A stretch of 29,759 bases of DNA from Candidatus Pelagibacterales bacterium (GTDB lineage Bacteria > Pseudomonadota > Alphaproteobacteria > TMED109): assembly GCA_002732015.1 (NCBI GenBank), contig PCCU01000055.1:1-29759 (forward strand). Direction: 5' to 3'. This document shows positions 7,302 to 14,636 of this stretch, piece by piece (the stretch's first letter is position 1; every line of letters begins with the position of its first letter). The position numbers and the translations under genes are program-made. Below the pieces are notes generated by a model that was given only the letters and a program-made list of their open reading frames with translations, was not told where the DNA came from and did not search any database.

Positions 7302-8018
7302 ATGAGTAAGTCAAAAATAAACGCAAGAGCTATCAAAGAAAATAAAAAAAGAATTTTTAAGCTAGATGCAGAAGTAATGACCAACAAAGCTAATGCATAT
7401 TTATCAAGAGCAATAATTGAAGAAAATAGAATGATGATTTTAAGTAATTATTCTGCAGCATTCTTGGGCAACAGGCAATTAGCAAATAGCAATACAGATG
7501 AAGTGTTTGATAATAGAAATGCAATTTTATCAAATTATAAAGCAAAGACCGAAGTAGAAGAAAACTATATCAATGCTCAGTTAAATAAAGCATCACTAGA
7601 TTTTTTAAAACATAGGTCTGAATTAAATACAGCACTTCTTAAAGTAAGCGAAGAAATGGCAGCTGTAAATGCAAAGCTGATTGATATTAATAGAAAAATT
7701 ATGGATGCTAATCAATCTATAGTTGACTTTAATGCTCAACAAATAGCTACAAACAAAGCTCTAATAAAAGGAGGCCTAAAACCTCAAAAAGCAAAACCTG
7801 CAAGTAATGCAAAAATAATCAAAGCTAATAGAAGTGCTATGGCTTCGTTAGAAAAAAATGTTAAAAATAATAGAAAGAGAATGAATGATCTAATGAATAA
7901 ATCAGAAAAAAATGCTGATGCACTTATGCAAAACAAAGGTCTTATAAAACAAAGAAGAAAGAATGCCATAGCTAACAGAGAAAAAATTCTTGCTAATAAA
8001 GCATTAATAAAGTTTTAA
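7302..8018 (+). CDS. Asn-heptad repeat coiled-coil-like cytosolic protein
   Basis: I do not recognise this 238-residue protein. It has no signal peptide or membrane segment, is very rich in Asn, Ala, Lys and Ile, and is strongly basic. An Asn-led seven-residue repeat (roughly N-[KR]-x-x-I-x-x) covers most of it. Asn falls at 7, 14, 28, 42, 49, then after a one-residue slip at 57, 64, 71, 78. A second exact run is at 123, 130, 137, 144, 151, and after an 11-residue Pro-containing linker a third is at 169, 176, 190, 204, 211, 225, 232, continuing to the C-terminus. This is the geometry of a heptad coiled coil or a helical solenoid. GGGAGG lies 5 bases before the ATG, a very strong ribosome binding site, and a long hairpin follows, so high expression is likely. 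Structural or scaffold roles are guesses. Confidence 0.75.
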   Translation: MSKSKINARAIKENKKRIFKLDAEVMTNKANAYLSRAIIEENRMMILSNYSAAFLGNRQLANSNTDEVFDNRNAILSNYKAKTEVEENYINAQLNKASLDFLKHRSELNTALLKVSEEMAAVNAKLIDINRKIMDANQSIVDFNAQQIATNKALIKGGLKPQKAKPASNAKIIKANRSAMASLEKNVKNNRKRMNDLMNKSEKNADALMQNKGLIKQRRKNAIANREKILANKALIKF

Positions 8019-8040
8019 ATAAATATTTCAAATTTTAATA

Positions 8041-8083
8041 GCAGTATAAATTTACTTTTAAAATTAAAGTAGATTTATATTGC
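8041..8083 (+). other. Long 18-bp hairpin after the heptad-protein gene
   Basis: Bases 8041-8058 pair with 8066-8083 over 18 positions without mismatch, including two G-U pairs. The loop is TAAAATT. No T-run follows (the next bases are CGTTAGAG), so it is not a standard intrinsic terminator on this strand. It could protect the 3' end of the 7302 mRNA, or be a cruciform. The stem itself is certain; its role is inferred. Confidence 0.55.
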
Positions 8084-8368
8084 CGTTAGAGTACTTTGAA
8101 ATTATTTATTAGAATTAAGCTTTATAATTGACAAAATTCTAATAAAAATATTTAAAATCAGACAATTCTCTAACGAATCTTTTAGATTTATAAAGTTTAA
8201 TTAATATGGAATAAAAAAAAGTTTGACTTTTTATCATGAATTTACACTAAGAAAGCTTAAATTTAACTAAAAAACTAATATTTTTTGCATATAAAATCAT
8301 AAATATTTATGAATTTTAATAGTTTTTATAAAAACTTAATAAAATGTATAATAATAATTAAAAGTTAA

Positions 8369-8396
8369 TTGAAATTAAAAAAAAAAGAGCTATCCT
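8369..8396 (+). promoter_or_regulatory. Candidate promoter for cytochrome c/PQQ dehydrogenase pair
   Basis: TTGAAA (5 of 6 to TTGACA) at 8369-8374, a 16-base spacer, and TATCCT (4 of 6 to TATAAT) at 8391-8396. Transcription would begin about 30 bases before the ATG at 8433, just ahead of the strong ribosome binding site GGGAGGAG. Confidence 0.4.
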
Positions 8397-8432
8397 TAGA
8401 TTATGTAGTTTTTTTATTGGGAGGAGAACTTC

Positions 8433-8774
8433 ATGAGACATATGATTACAGCCATTCTTTTCTTTTCTGTAATAGGATTATCCAATCATTCTATGGGAGG
8501 AGACCCTGTAGCTGGTGAGAAAAGATATGGAGAGTCTTGTATCAATTGTCATGGACCTGCAGGAAAAGGAGCAGCTAGCTATCCTAAAATTTCTGGTAAG
8601 GAAGTTTCATATATTACTGCAATGTTAGAAACATACAGGGATGAAATAGAAGTAGGTCCTAATTCAAGTCTCATGATTATGATGGCTATGCCTTTAACTG
8701 ATGAAGAAATTGCTAATTTAGCGGCGTATCTTAAAGATGCGAAATATCAACCAAATATAAACAATAACAAATAG
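8433..8774 (+). CDS. Periplasmic class I cytochrome c
   Basis: A 113-residue protein with a short signal peptide (hydrophobic ITAILFFSVIGL). Its single haem site is CINCH at residues 36-40, in the ESCINCHGPAGKGA context typical of cytochrome c553/c4-like domains. The likely axial methionine is Met86 in AMPLTDEEI, followed by the C-terminal helix ANLAAYLKD. It would carry electrons in the periplasm. The gene stops 9 bases before the PQQ-type dehydrogenase gene, so the pair probably forms a redox unit with the cytochrome as acceptor. GGGAGGAG with 6-base spacing sets ATG 8433 as the start; the in-frame ATG at 8442 is less well placed. Confidence 0.88.
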   Translation: MRHMITAILFFSVIGLSNHSMGGDPVAGEKRYGESCINCHGPAGKGAASYPKISGKEVSYITAMLETYRDEIEVGPNSSLMIMMAMPLTDEEIANLAAYLKDAKYQPNINNNK

Positions 8775-8783
8775 GGAGTTATT

Positions 8784-10100
8784 ATGAATATAATAAGTAA
8801 ACTAAAATTGTTAGCTGCTGTTATTACATCATTAATGATGTTAATAGGAGTAAACAGTTTTGCCTTAAAGGGCAATCATAAGGGCGTTCCTTCAATCGGT
8901 TCAATGGTAATCATGTCCGGTTTGGAAAATCCTTGGGACTTAGCTTTTACAAAAGACATGAAAGCTATGTTCTTCACTGAGAAGTCACAAGGTCTTTCAG
9001 TGAATGTAGGTGGTAAGACTCATAAGCTTTTAGGAATTAAAGGCAATGGTGGTGGTTATGACCAGACTAATGATGACTTATTCACTTATGGTGGACAAGA
9101 AGGTATGTTAGGAGTTGTTTTAGATAACAATTTTGACAAAAACAGAACTCTTTACTTATACTCTGCTTCAAGCAAGTACATGGGTGATGGATGTAAGAAA
9201 GACAACTACGCTTCTTGTTTTGGTAACATAGTTATGAAATGGACTGTTGCTAAAGATATGAAGAGTATTTCAAACAGAGTTGACATTGTAAAAGACATTC
9301 AATTTAAACCATTTAAGTCTGATCAGCCTTTCGGTGGACCAGGAGCTCACAATGGTGGAAGAATGGCAATGGACTCTGATGGTTATCTATGGGTAGGTAC
9401 TGGTGACAGACACATGGGTATCGGTCCACAAAGTCCAGACTTAATTGCTGGTAAAGTGTTAAGAATTGACGGAGACGGAAATGCACACCCAGGAAATAAG
9501 TTTAAAGGAGACAAGAGAGTTTATACATATGGACACAGAAACGTTCAAGGTATAGCATTCCGTCCAAGTGATGGAAGAGCTTTTACTGCTGAGCACGGAC
9601 CATGGCACAATGATGAAATTACTGCTCTAATTAATGGTGGTAATGGTGGATGGGATCCAGCTGAAAAAAGAGGCGGAAGAAGTGCTTGTCCAGATAAGTA
9701 CTGTGGTTATGAGCCAAATCAAAAAGAAGGTATGACTCCAGCAGTACGTGCTGCTTATACACCAATGAGTGACACACGTTTTAAAGATTTAATGCCACCA
9801 GCATGGAATAACAACGGTTACTCTCAAGGTACTGGTTCAGCTGCTTTCCTAAAAGGCAAGAATTGGGGTATCTATGAAGGTAGAATGGTTGCAGGTATCA
9901 TGGGAATAGGTTTTGGTGGTACACCATCAGGACTACGTATTGATATGTATGATATCTCTGATGATGGACAATCAATAAACAGTGTTATTCACATGCCAGT
10001 AGGAGTACAAGACAGATTCCGTGGCCTAGAAATGGGATACGATAATGCTCTTTATGCTACTACTGACTCAGGTAACATTATGAAAATTTCTGCTGACTAA
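8784..10100 (+). CDS. PQQ-dependent sugar dehydrogenase (glucose/sorbosone dehydrogenase family)
   Basis: A 438-residue periplasmic beta-propeller enzyme. A signal peptide (hydrophobic AAVITSLMMLIGV) is followed by GLENPWDLAFT. The PQQ-binding hallmarks are the catalytic-base His189 in GAHNGGRMAMDSDG, GYLWVGTGD, YGHRNVQGIAF with Arg252, and AEHGPWHNDEI near 269-279, all in the order of soluble quinoprotein glucose dehydrogenases and Asd-like proteins. It should oxidise an alcohol or aldose and pass electrons to the cytochrome just upstream; substrate unknown. The gene uses far more AAC, GAC, TAC, TTC and AAG codons than its neighbours, a mark of strong expression. No PQQ synthesis genes are in this window. 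Confidence 0.85.
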   Translation: MNIISKLKLLAAVITSLMMLIGVNSFALKGNHKGVPSIGSMVIMSGLENPWDLAFTKDMKAMFFTEKSQGLSVNVGGKTHKLLGIKGNGGGYDQTNDDLFTYGGQEGMLGVVLDNNFDKNRTLYLYSASSKYMGDGCKKDNYASCFGNIVMKWTVAKDMKSISNRVDIVKDIQFKPFKSDQPFGGPGAHNGGRMAMDSDGYLWVGTGDRHMGIGPQSPDLIAGKVLRIDGDGNAHPGNKFKGDKRVYTYGHRNVQGIAFRPSDGRAFTAEHGPWHNDEITALINGGNGGWDPAEKRGGRSACPDKYCGYEPNQKEGMTPAVRAAYTPMSDTRFKDLMPPAWNNNGYSQGTGSAAFLKGKNWGIYEGRMVAGIMGIGFGGTPSGLRIDMYDISDDGQSINSVIHMPVGVQDRFRGLEMGYDNALYATTDSGNIMKISAD

Positions 10101-10123
10101 TTTTTAGCAGTTTTCAAATAATT

Positions 10124-10158
10124 AATACCCGTACTTTTTAAGTGCGGGTATTTTTTTT
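10124..10158 (+). terminator. Rho-independent terminator after the PQQ dehydrogenase
   Basis: A 13-bp stem with a GC-rich core pairs 10124-10136 with 10140-10152. The loop is TTT, and eight Ts run from 10151 to 10158. Very strong on the + strand. Confidence 0.93.
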
Positions 10159-10167
10159 CATCATTAA

Positions 10168-10563
10168 TTAATTCAATTTGCAGAAGCTTTGGTTAAGTTC
10201 TAATCCTTTTTTATATTCATTGCATCCCATAGTTCCAATATAGCAATCATTTAATACAACTTCAGTTACTGTTGGTCTTTTTCCTTTAAAATCATTAATG
10301 CGAATACTATATTTGCAAACAGTAAGACTTTTATCAGCACAAGCTAAATATTCCATATTTGGAATAAAGAGTTCTAAGTTTTTACCTGAAATATTAAAGC
10401 TTTTTATTTCCGACCAATTATCTTTTTTATACTTGAAATAAGATTTCTGACCATTTTCTAAATTTACTAATTTATAGGAGTAATAATTTTCACATGTAAA
10501 AACTAATTCCTCTGAAATTAGATTGTTGCAAATAAAATATATAATTAGTAAAAAAAGTCTCAC
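10168..10563 (-). CDS. Small secreted cysteine-containing protein, unknown
   Basis: A 131-residue protein with a hydrophobic N-terminus (LFLLIIYFICNNLISEE) likely to be a signal peptide. The mature part is mostly beta-strand-like, with cysteines in VFTCENYY, LACADKSLTVCKYS, LNDCYIGTMGCNEY and QSFCKLN. That allows about three disulfides in the periplasm. I do not recognise a family. It is alone on its strand between the terminator of the PQQ gene and the divergently transcribed glucosylglycerate cluster. The sequence looks coding because of the regular cysteine spacing and signal peptide. Confidence 0.6.
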   Translation of the reverse strand: MRLFLLIIYFICNNLISEELVFTCENYYSYKLVNLENGQKSYFKYKKDNWSEIKSFNISGKNLELFIPNMEYLACADKSLTVCKYSIRINDFKGKRPTVTEVVLNDCYIGTMGCNEYKKGLELNQSFCKLN

Positions 10564-10748
10564 AAAAAAAATTATATATTTTAAACTAAAATACTCAATA
10601 ATAAGATAAATTTTAATTTATAAAAAAACTATTATTTGAATAAGGTTAGTTTAAATGCTATTTAAAAAATGAATTTTTAGTGAATTTTTATAAATAAAAA
10701 GTAATAATAAAGTATTGTAAAAAATAAAAAATATTAAAGAGAAAAAAT

Positions 10749-11573
10749 ATTCTTAAAGATTTAAAAATTATATTTACAGACCTTGACGAAAGTTTGCTGA
10801 AAGAAAATAAATATCACCCTACAGTATTAAATAATTTTATAAGAGAACTAATTTCAAAAAATTACATTATAGTAGCTTTGACAAGTAAGACTTATAATGA
10901 GGTAAAAAAACTATATAATAAAAATAATATTAAGTTTCCTTTAAGTTCAGAAAATGGTTCAAGTTTTTATATTCCTAGGTCAAAAAATAATAAAGATTTA
11001 ACTTTTAAAAAAGTTATTAATAAAAAGGCTATAAAATCTAGTGAAATCTTAAGGAAGTTGAAAGTATTGCCTATAAGATTTTTAAGAAATATAACCATCA
11101 TTAAAGATTTATCACCAGATAAACAAGCTAAAATTACTAAATTAAAAAAAAGCGAACTAATAGACTTTAATAACCGAAATTTTTCTGTATCTATAATCTG
11201 GAACGGAAGTAATAGCTTACTAGCCTTATTTAGGAAATACTTGAAAAAGTTAAATTTGCAAGCAACCTATGGTGGTAAAATGATAAATGTTTCTGGTGCA
11301 CACACCAAATTGGACGCATTAATTTATTTTAAAAAAATGTATTTAAAAAAATTTAGTATAGATAATTGTATTACTATTTCCATAGGTGATAGTCAAAATG
11401 ATGTTGAAATATTGAATTATACTGATTACTCTGGAATAGTAATTAGGAAAGAAAAAAGTAAAATAAGTCTAATTAAAAACCATAATGTTTTTATTAGTAA
11501 GAGTTCTGCTCCAGAGGGCTGGGTGGAATTATTAACTAAAATAAATAAAGAGATGGAGAGACAAAATATCTGA
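10749..11573 (+). CDS. HAD-IIB phosphatase of the glucosyl/mannosyl-3-phosphoglycerate phosphatase family; apparent ATT start
   Basis: The 274-residue protein removes phosphate from glucosyl- or mannosyl-3-phosphoglycerate. HAD motif I is the FTDLDESLL segment, with the nucleophile Asp11 and acid/base Asp13 kept, but DLDES replaces the usual DLDGT. Lys187 (motif III) and GDSQNDVEIL (213-218, motif IV) follow. The first ATG/GTG/TTG codon, TTG 10794, lies after motif I and would remove the nucleophile. The frame is open upstream to 10728, and ATT 10749 is preceded by AAAGAG with 7-base spacing. It gives the short lead-in ILKDLKIIFTDLD normal for this family. ATT is therefore taken as the start. 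It overlaps the synthase gene by 8 bases. Confidence 0.78.
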   Translation: MLKDLKIIFTDLDESLLKENKYHPTVLNNFIRELISKNYIIVALTSKTYNEVKKLYNKNNIKFPLSSENGSSFYIPRSKNNKDLTFKKVINKKAIKSSEILRKLKVLPIRFLRNITIIKDLSPDKQAKITKLKKSELIDFNNRNFSVSIIWNGSNSLLALFRKYLKKLNLQATYGGKMINVSGAHTKLDALIYFKKMYLKKFSIDNCITISIGDSQNDVEILNYTDYSGIVIRKEKSKISLIKNHNVFISKSSAPEGWVELLTKINKEMERQNI

Positions 11574-12777
11574 TTTTTATCAAAATGGAATAGTATCTAC
11601 GTTGCATAACTTTAATAACGCTAATAATAAAGCGTTGGCAAGTGAGTTAGATATTATTTCTCAAGAACAACCCATGGAACTTATCCTACCTTGTTTGTTT
11701 TCAGAACTTGAAGCTGATGCTTTAAAAAATATAATTCAGAGCATAAATAAAACTAACTTTTTAAACCATGTAATAATAGGTTTAGATAAGGCAAACCACA
11801 AACAATTTTTATATGCCAGAGAGTATTTTTCTAAATTAAATGTTCAGCATAGTATATTGTGGAATGACGGTCCTAAACTCAACTCCTTGCAAAAAGTTTT
11901 GCACAAAGAAGGTATTGCAGATGTAGAGGATGGAAAAGGAAAAAATGTTTGGTATTGTATAGGGTATGCATTATCTAGAAACACTGCAGAGGCAGTTGCT
12001 CTTCATGATTGTGATATTAAAACATATGATGAAAATATATTAATAAAATTATTTTATCCATTGGTAAATAGAAGCATGGGATATAGTTTTTCTAAGGGAT
12101 ATTATCCTAGATATGCAGATAATAAATTAAACGGTAGGGTTACAAGGCTATTAGTAACTCCTTTAGTGAAATCTTTAATTATGTTGTTTGGGAAAAATGA
12201 GTATCTTGAATTTATTGATTCTTTTAAATACCCATTAGCAGGCGAGTATGCCTTTAGGATGCATTTACTTCGGGAAATACGAATTCCTAGTGATTGGGGA
12301 CTAGAGATTGGAATATTGTCAGAGCTTCAAAGAAACTATTCAAGTAAACTTTGTTGTCAGGTAGATTTAGCAGACCAATACGATCATAAACATCAAGATT
12401 TATCAGAAAATGATGAAAGTAGAGGCTTATCTAGAATGACAATTGACATTACCAAGGCTTTTTTAAGAAAAATGGCAACACAAGGACATACCTTTAATGA
12501 AGAAAGCTTTAGGACATTAAAAGCAACTTATTATAGACGTGCTTTAGAATATATAGATATATACAAAAATGATGCAAAAATGAATGGACTAAACTTAGAT
12601 ATTAATTTAGAAGAAAAAACTGTAGAAATTTTTGCGGAAAATATTATAAAAGCTGGTAAATCTTTCTTGTCTCAACCAATGGAAAAGCCATTCATTCCTT
12701 CCTGGCAAAGAGTAGAGTATGCTTCACCCGGATTTTTGACTAAGTTAAGAAGATCTGTTGTAGAAGACAACAAATAA
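11566..12777 (+). CDS. gpgS: Glucosyl-3-phosphoglycerate synthase; apparent ATA start
   Basis: This enzyme transfers glucose from an NDP-glucose to 3-phosphoglycerate, the first step of glucosylglycerate synthesis. The GT-A sugar/metal motif is HDCDIKTY (Asp148, Asp150), followed by the family segments YYPRYADNKLNGRVTRL, PLAGEYAFR and WGLEIGILSEL. Length is 403 residues from the start proposed here. TTG 11602 has no good ribosome binding site and cuts into the conserved N-terminal part. The frame extends upstream into SDFYQNGIVSTLH, which matches the usual N-terminus of these enzymes. ATA 11566, with GGAGAG five bases earlier, fits best and overlaps the phosphatase stop, so translation would be coupled. 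Substrate could be mannose-like in principle; context favours glucose. Confidence 0.85.
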   Translation: MSDFYQNGIVSTLHNFNNANNKALASELDIISQEQPMELILPCLFSELEADALKNIIQSINKTNFLNHVIIGLDKANHKQFLYAREYFSKLNVQHSILWNDGPKLNSLQKVLHKEGIADVEDGKGKNVWYCIGYALSRNTAEAVALHDCDIKTYDENILIKLFYPLVNRSMGYSFSKGYYPRYADNKLNGRVTRLLVTPLVKSLIMLFGKNEYLEFIDSFKYPLAGEYAFRMHLLREIRIPSDWGLEIGILSELQRNYSSKLCCQVDLADQYDHKHQDLSENDESRGLSRMTIDITKAFLRKMATQGHTFNEESFRTLKATYYRRALEYIDIYKNDAKMNGLNLDINLEEKTVEIFAENIIKAGKSFLSQPMEKPFIPSWQRVEYASPGFLTKLRRSVVEDNK

Positions 12778-12788
12778 TAAAGTATAAA

Positions 12789-14519
12789 ATGAATAATAAA
12801 GTATTTCATAATATTATATTTGAACATTTGAATAATATTTACTCTTATATTCTTTCGCCTAAAGAAATAAATGATTTAACTTTTGAAGTAATAAAATTAT
12901 CTACTAATAGAAAAGTTAAAAAAAATAAATTTTTAACACAAGAAGATATTATTTTGGTTACTTATGCTGATACTATTATTGAAAATAATAAAAGTTCTTT
13001 TTTCGTATTAAATAAATTTTTAAAAAAATATATTAAAAATATCTTTAGTACTATTCATATTCTTCCTTTCTTTCCTTCTAGTTCTGATGGTGGATTTTCA
13101 GTAATTGATTTTTTCTTGGTAGATAAGAAACATGGTTCTTGGAATGACATAAAAAAAATGTCTGCTGACTACAAGATAATGGTTGATGTAGTTTTAAATC
13201 ACGGTTCAAAAAAAAGTAAATGGTTTAAAAACTTTTTAAATAATAAAGGAGAAGGAAAAAATTTTTATTTAAATTTTGATAAAAATATTAATGTTTCTAA
13301 TGTTGTCAGGGCAAGGTCTCATAAACTATTACAAAAGGTTTCTACAGAAAATGGCTTTAAGTATGTATGGTGTACTTTTAGTACTGACCAAGTTGATTTT
13401 GATTATAGAAACCCTAAGGTTCTTTTAATGTTTTTAAAAATTATTAAATTTATATTGGCAAAGGGACCTATAGTGTTTCGGATGGATGCAGTTGCTTTTT
13501 TATGGAAAAGAATTGGTAGTAGTTGTGTAAACTTAGACCAAACTCATGCAATTATTAGACTCATAAGAGCATTTTTATCAAAATTAAATTCTAATAGTTT
13601 AATAGTTACTGAAACTAATTTACCATTTCATGAGAATCTCTCTTATTTTGGTAATTCAGATGAAGCTCATCTAATATATAACTTTTCATTAGCACCTCTA
13701 ATAATTAATACACTTATTAAAGGAGATAGTACTGCTTTTAGGAGGTGGAGTATGAGTATGCCTCCTTCTAGAATAGGTGCAAGTTATGTCAATTTTATAT
13801 CTAATCATGACGGACTAGGCATTAGACCCCTTGAAGGTATTTTGAATAAAAAAGACCTTAATTTATTTTTAGATACATTAAAAAAATTCGGGTCTAAATT
13901 TACATTCAGAAAGTACAAAAATACATCTGTTGTTTATGAAGCTAATATATCTTTAGTAAATGCTTTATCAGGAACTATTAAAGGTAAAGATAAATATGCA
14001 TTTAAAAGATATATATGTGCACATTCTATTATGCTTAGTTATGAGGGTATTCCTGCTATATATATTCATTCATTGTTTGGTACTAAAAATGATAATCTTT
14101 TATATAAAAAAACAAATATAAAAAGGTCAATTAATCGTCATATTTATTCTTATATGAATTTAGAAAAAGAACTTAAAAGTAATAATAGTGATTTAAATAA
14201 AGTTTTTAATAATTTATTAGAATTAATAAAAATAAGGAAAAAACAAAAAGCATTCCATCCTAATGCTACACAATATACTTTAAATCTAGGTAAAAGGTTC
14301 TTCGGGTTATGGAGGCAAAGCAATGATAAGCAGCAAAGTATATTTGCAATTAGTAATATATCTAATATGATAACATATCTAGATTTAACCTCACTAAATT
14401 TAATAAATACAGAAAATTGGTTTGATATTTTAAGCAAAGGTAATACCAAAATAGAGTCTAAGAATAACAAACTTAAATTTTTACCATATCAAACTATATG
14501 GATTACCAATTATAAATGA
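12789..14519 (+). CDS. GH13 (subfamily 18-like) phosphorylase, probably glucosylglycerate phosphorylase
   Basis: A 576-residue cytosolic enzyme of the sucrose phosphorylase type. The GH13 motifs are in order: VDVVLNHGS (132-140), the nucleophile Asp233 in FRMDAVAF, the acid/base Glu275 in VTETNLP, and the stabilising Asp341 in SNHDG. The early PFFPSSSDGGFSV loop is typical of subfamily 18, whose members phosphorolyse sucrose, glucosylglycerol or glucosylglycerate to glucose 1-phosphate. The gene is 11 bases after the glucosyl-3-phosphoglycerate synthase gene, so glucosylglycerate is the best substrate guess. The operon would then hold both synthesis and recycling. No strong ribosome binding site is seen before ATG 12789. 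Confidence 0.75.
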   Translation: MNNKVFHNIIFEHLNNIYSYILSPKEINDLTFEVIKLSTNRKVKKNKFLTQEDIILVTYADTIIENNKSSFFVLNKFLKKYIKNIFSTIHILPFFPSSSDGGFSVIDFFLVDKKHGSWNDIKKMSADYKIMVDVVLNHGSKKSKWFKNFLNNKGEGKNFYLNFDKNINVSNVVRARSHKLLQKVSTENGFKYVWCTFSTDQVDFDYRNPKVLLMFLKIIKFILAKGPIVFRMDAVAFLWKRIGSSCVNLDQTHAIIRLIRAFLSKLNSNSLIVTETNLPFHENLSYFGNSDEAHLIYNFSLAPLIINTLIKGDSTAFRRWSMSMPPSRIGASYVNFISNHDGLGIRPLEGILNKKDLNLFLDTLKKFGSKFTFRKYKNTSVVYEANISLVNALSGTIKGKDKYAFKRYICAHSIMLSYEGIPAIYIHSLFGTKNDNLLYKKTNIKRSINRHIYSYMNLEKELKSNNSDLNKVFNNLLELIKIRKKQKAFHPNATQYTLNLGKRFFGLWRQSNDKQQSIFAISNISNMITYLDLTSLNLINTENWFDILSKGNTKIESKNNKLKFLPYQTIWITNYK

Positions 14520-14636
14520 TTAAAAATTAAACTATAGATTAAAATTTATACATAAAAAATAAATTTTATTATTTAAAATTAATTAAAATAGACATATATG
14601 TATATTTAGACTACATGGTCAATAATATAGGAGAAC

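Larger units (their letters stand above)
8019..8432. other. 414-base gene-free AT-rich spacer
   Basis: No open reading frame of credible length or composition is seen on either strand. It holds the long hairpin at 8041-8083, AT-only inverted repeats such as CATAAATATTTATG near 8298, and a plausible promoter for the cytochrome c gene at 8369-8396. No RNA gene or mobile element could be identified. Confidence 0.6.
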
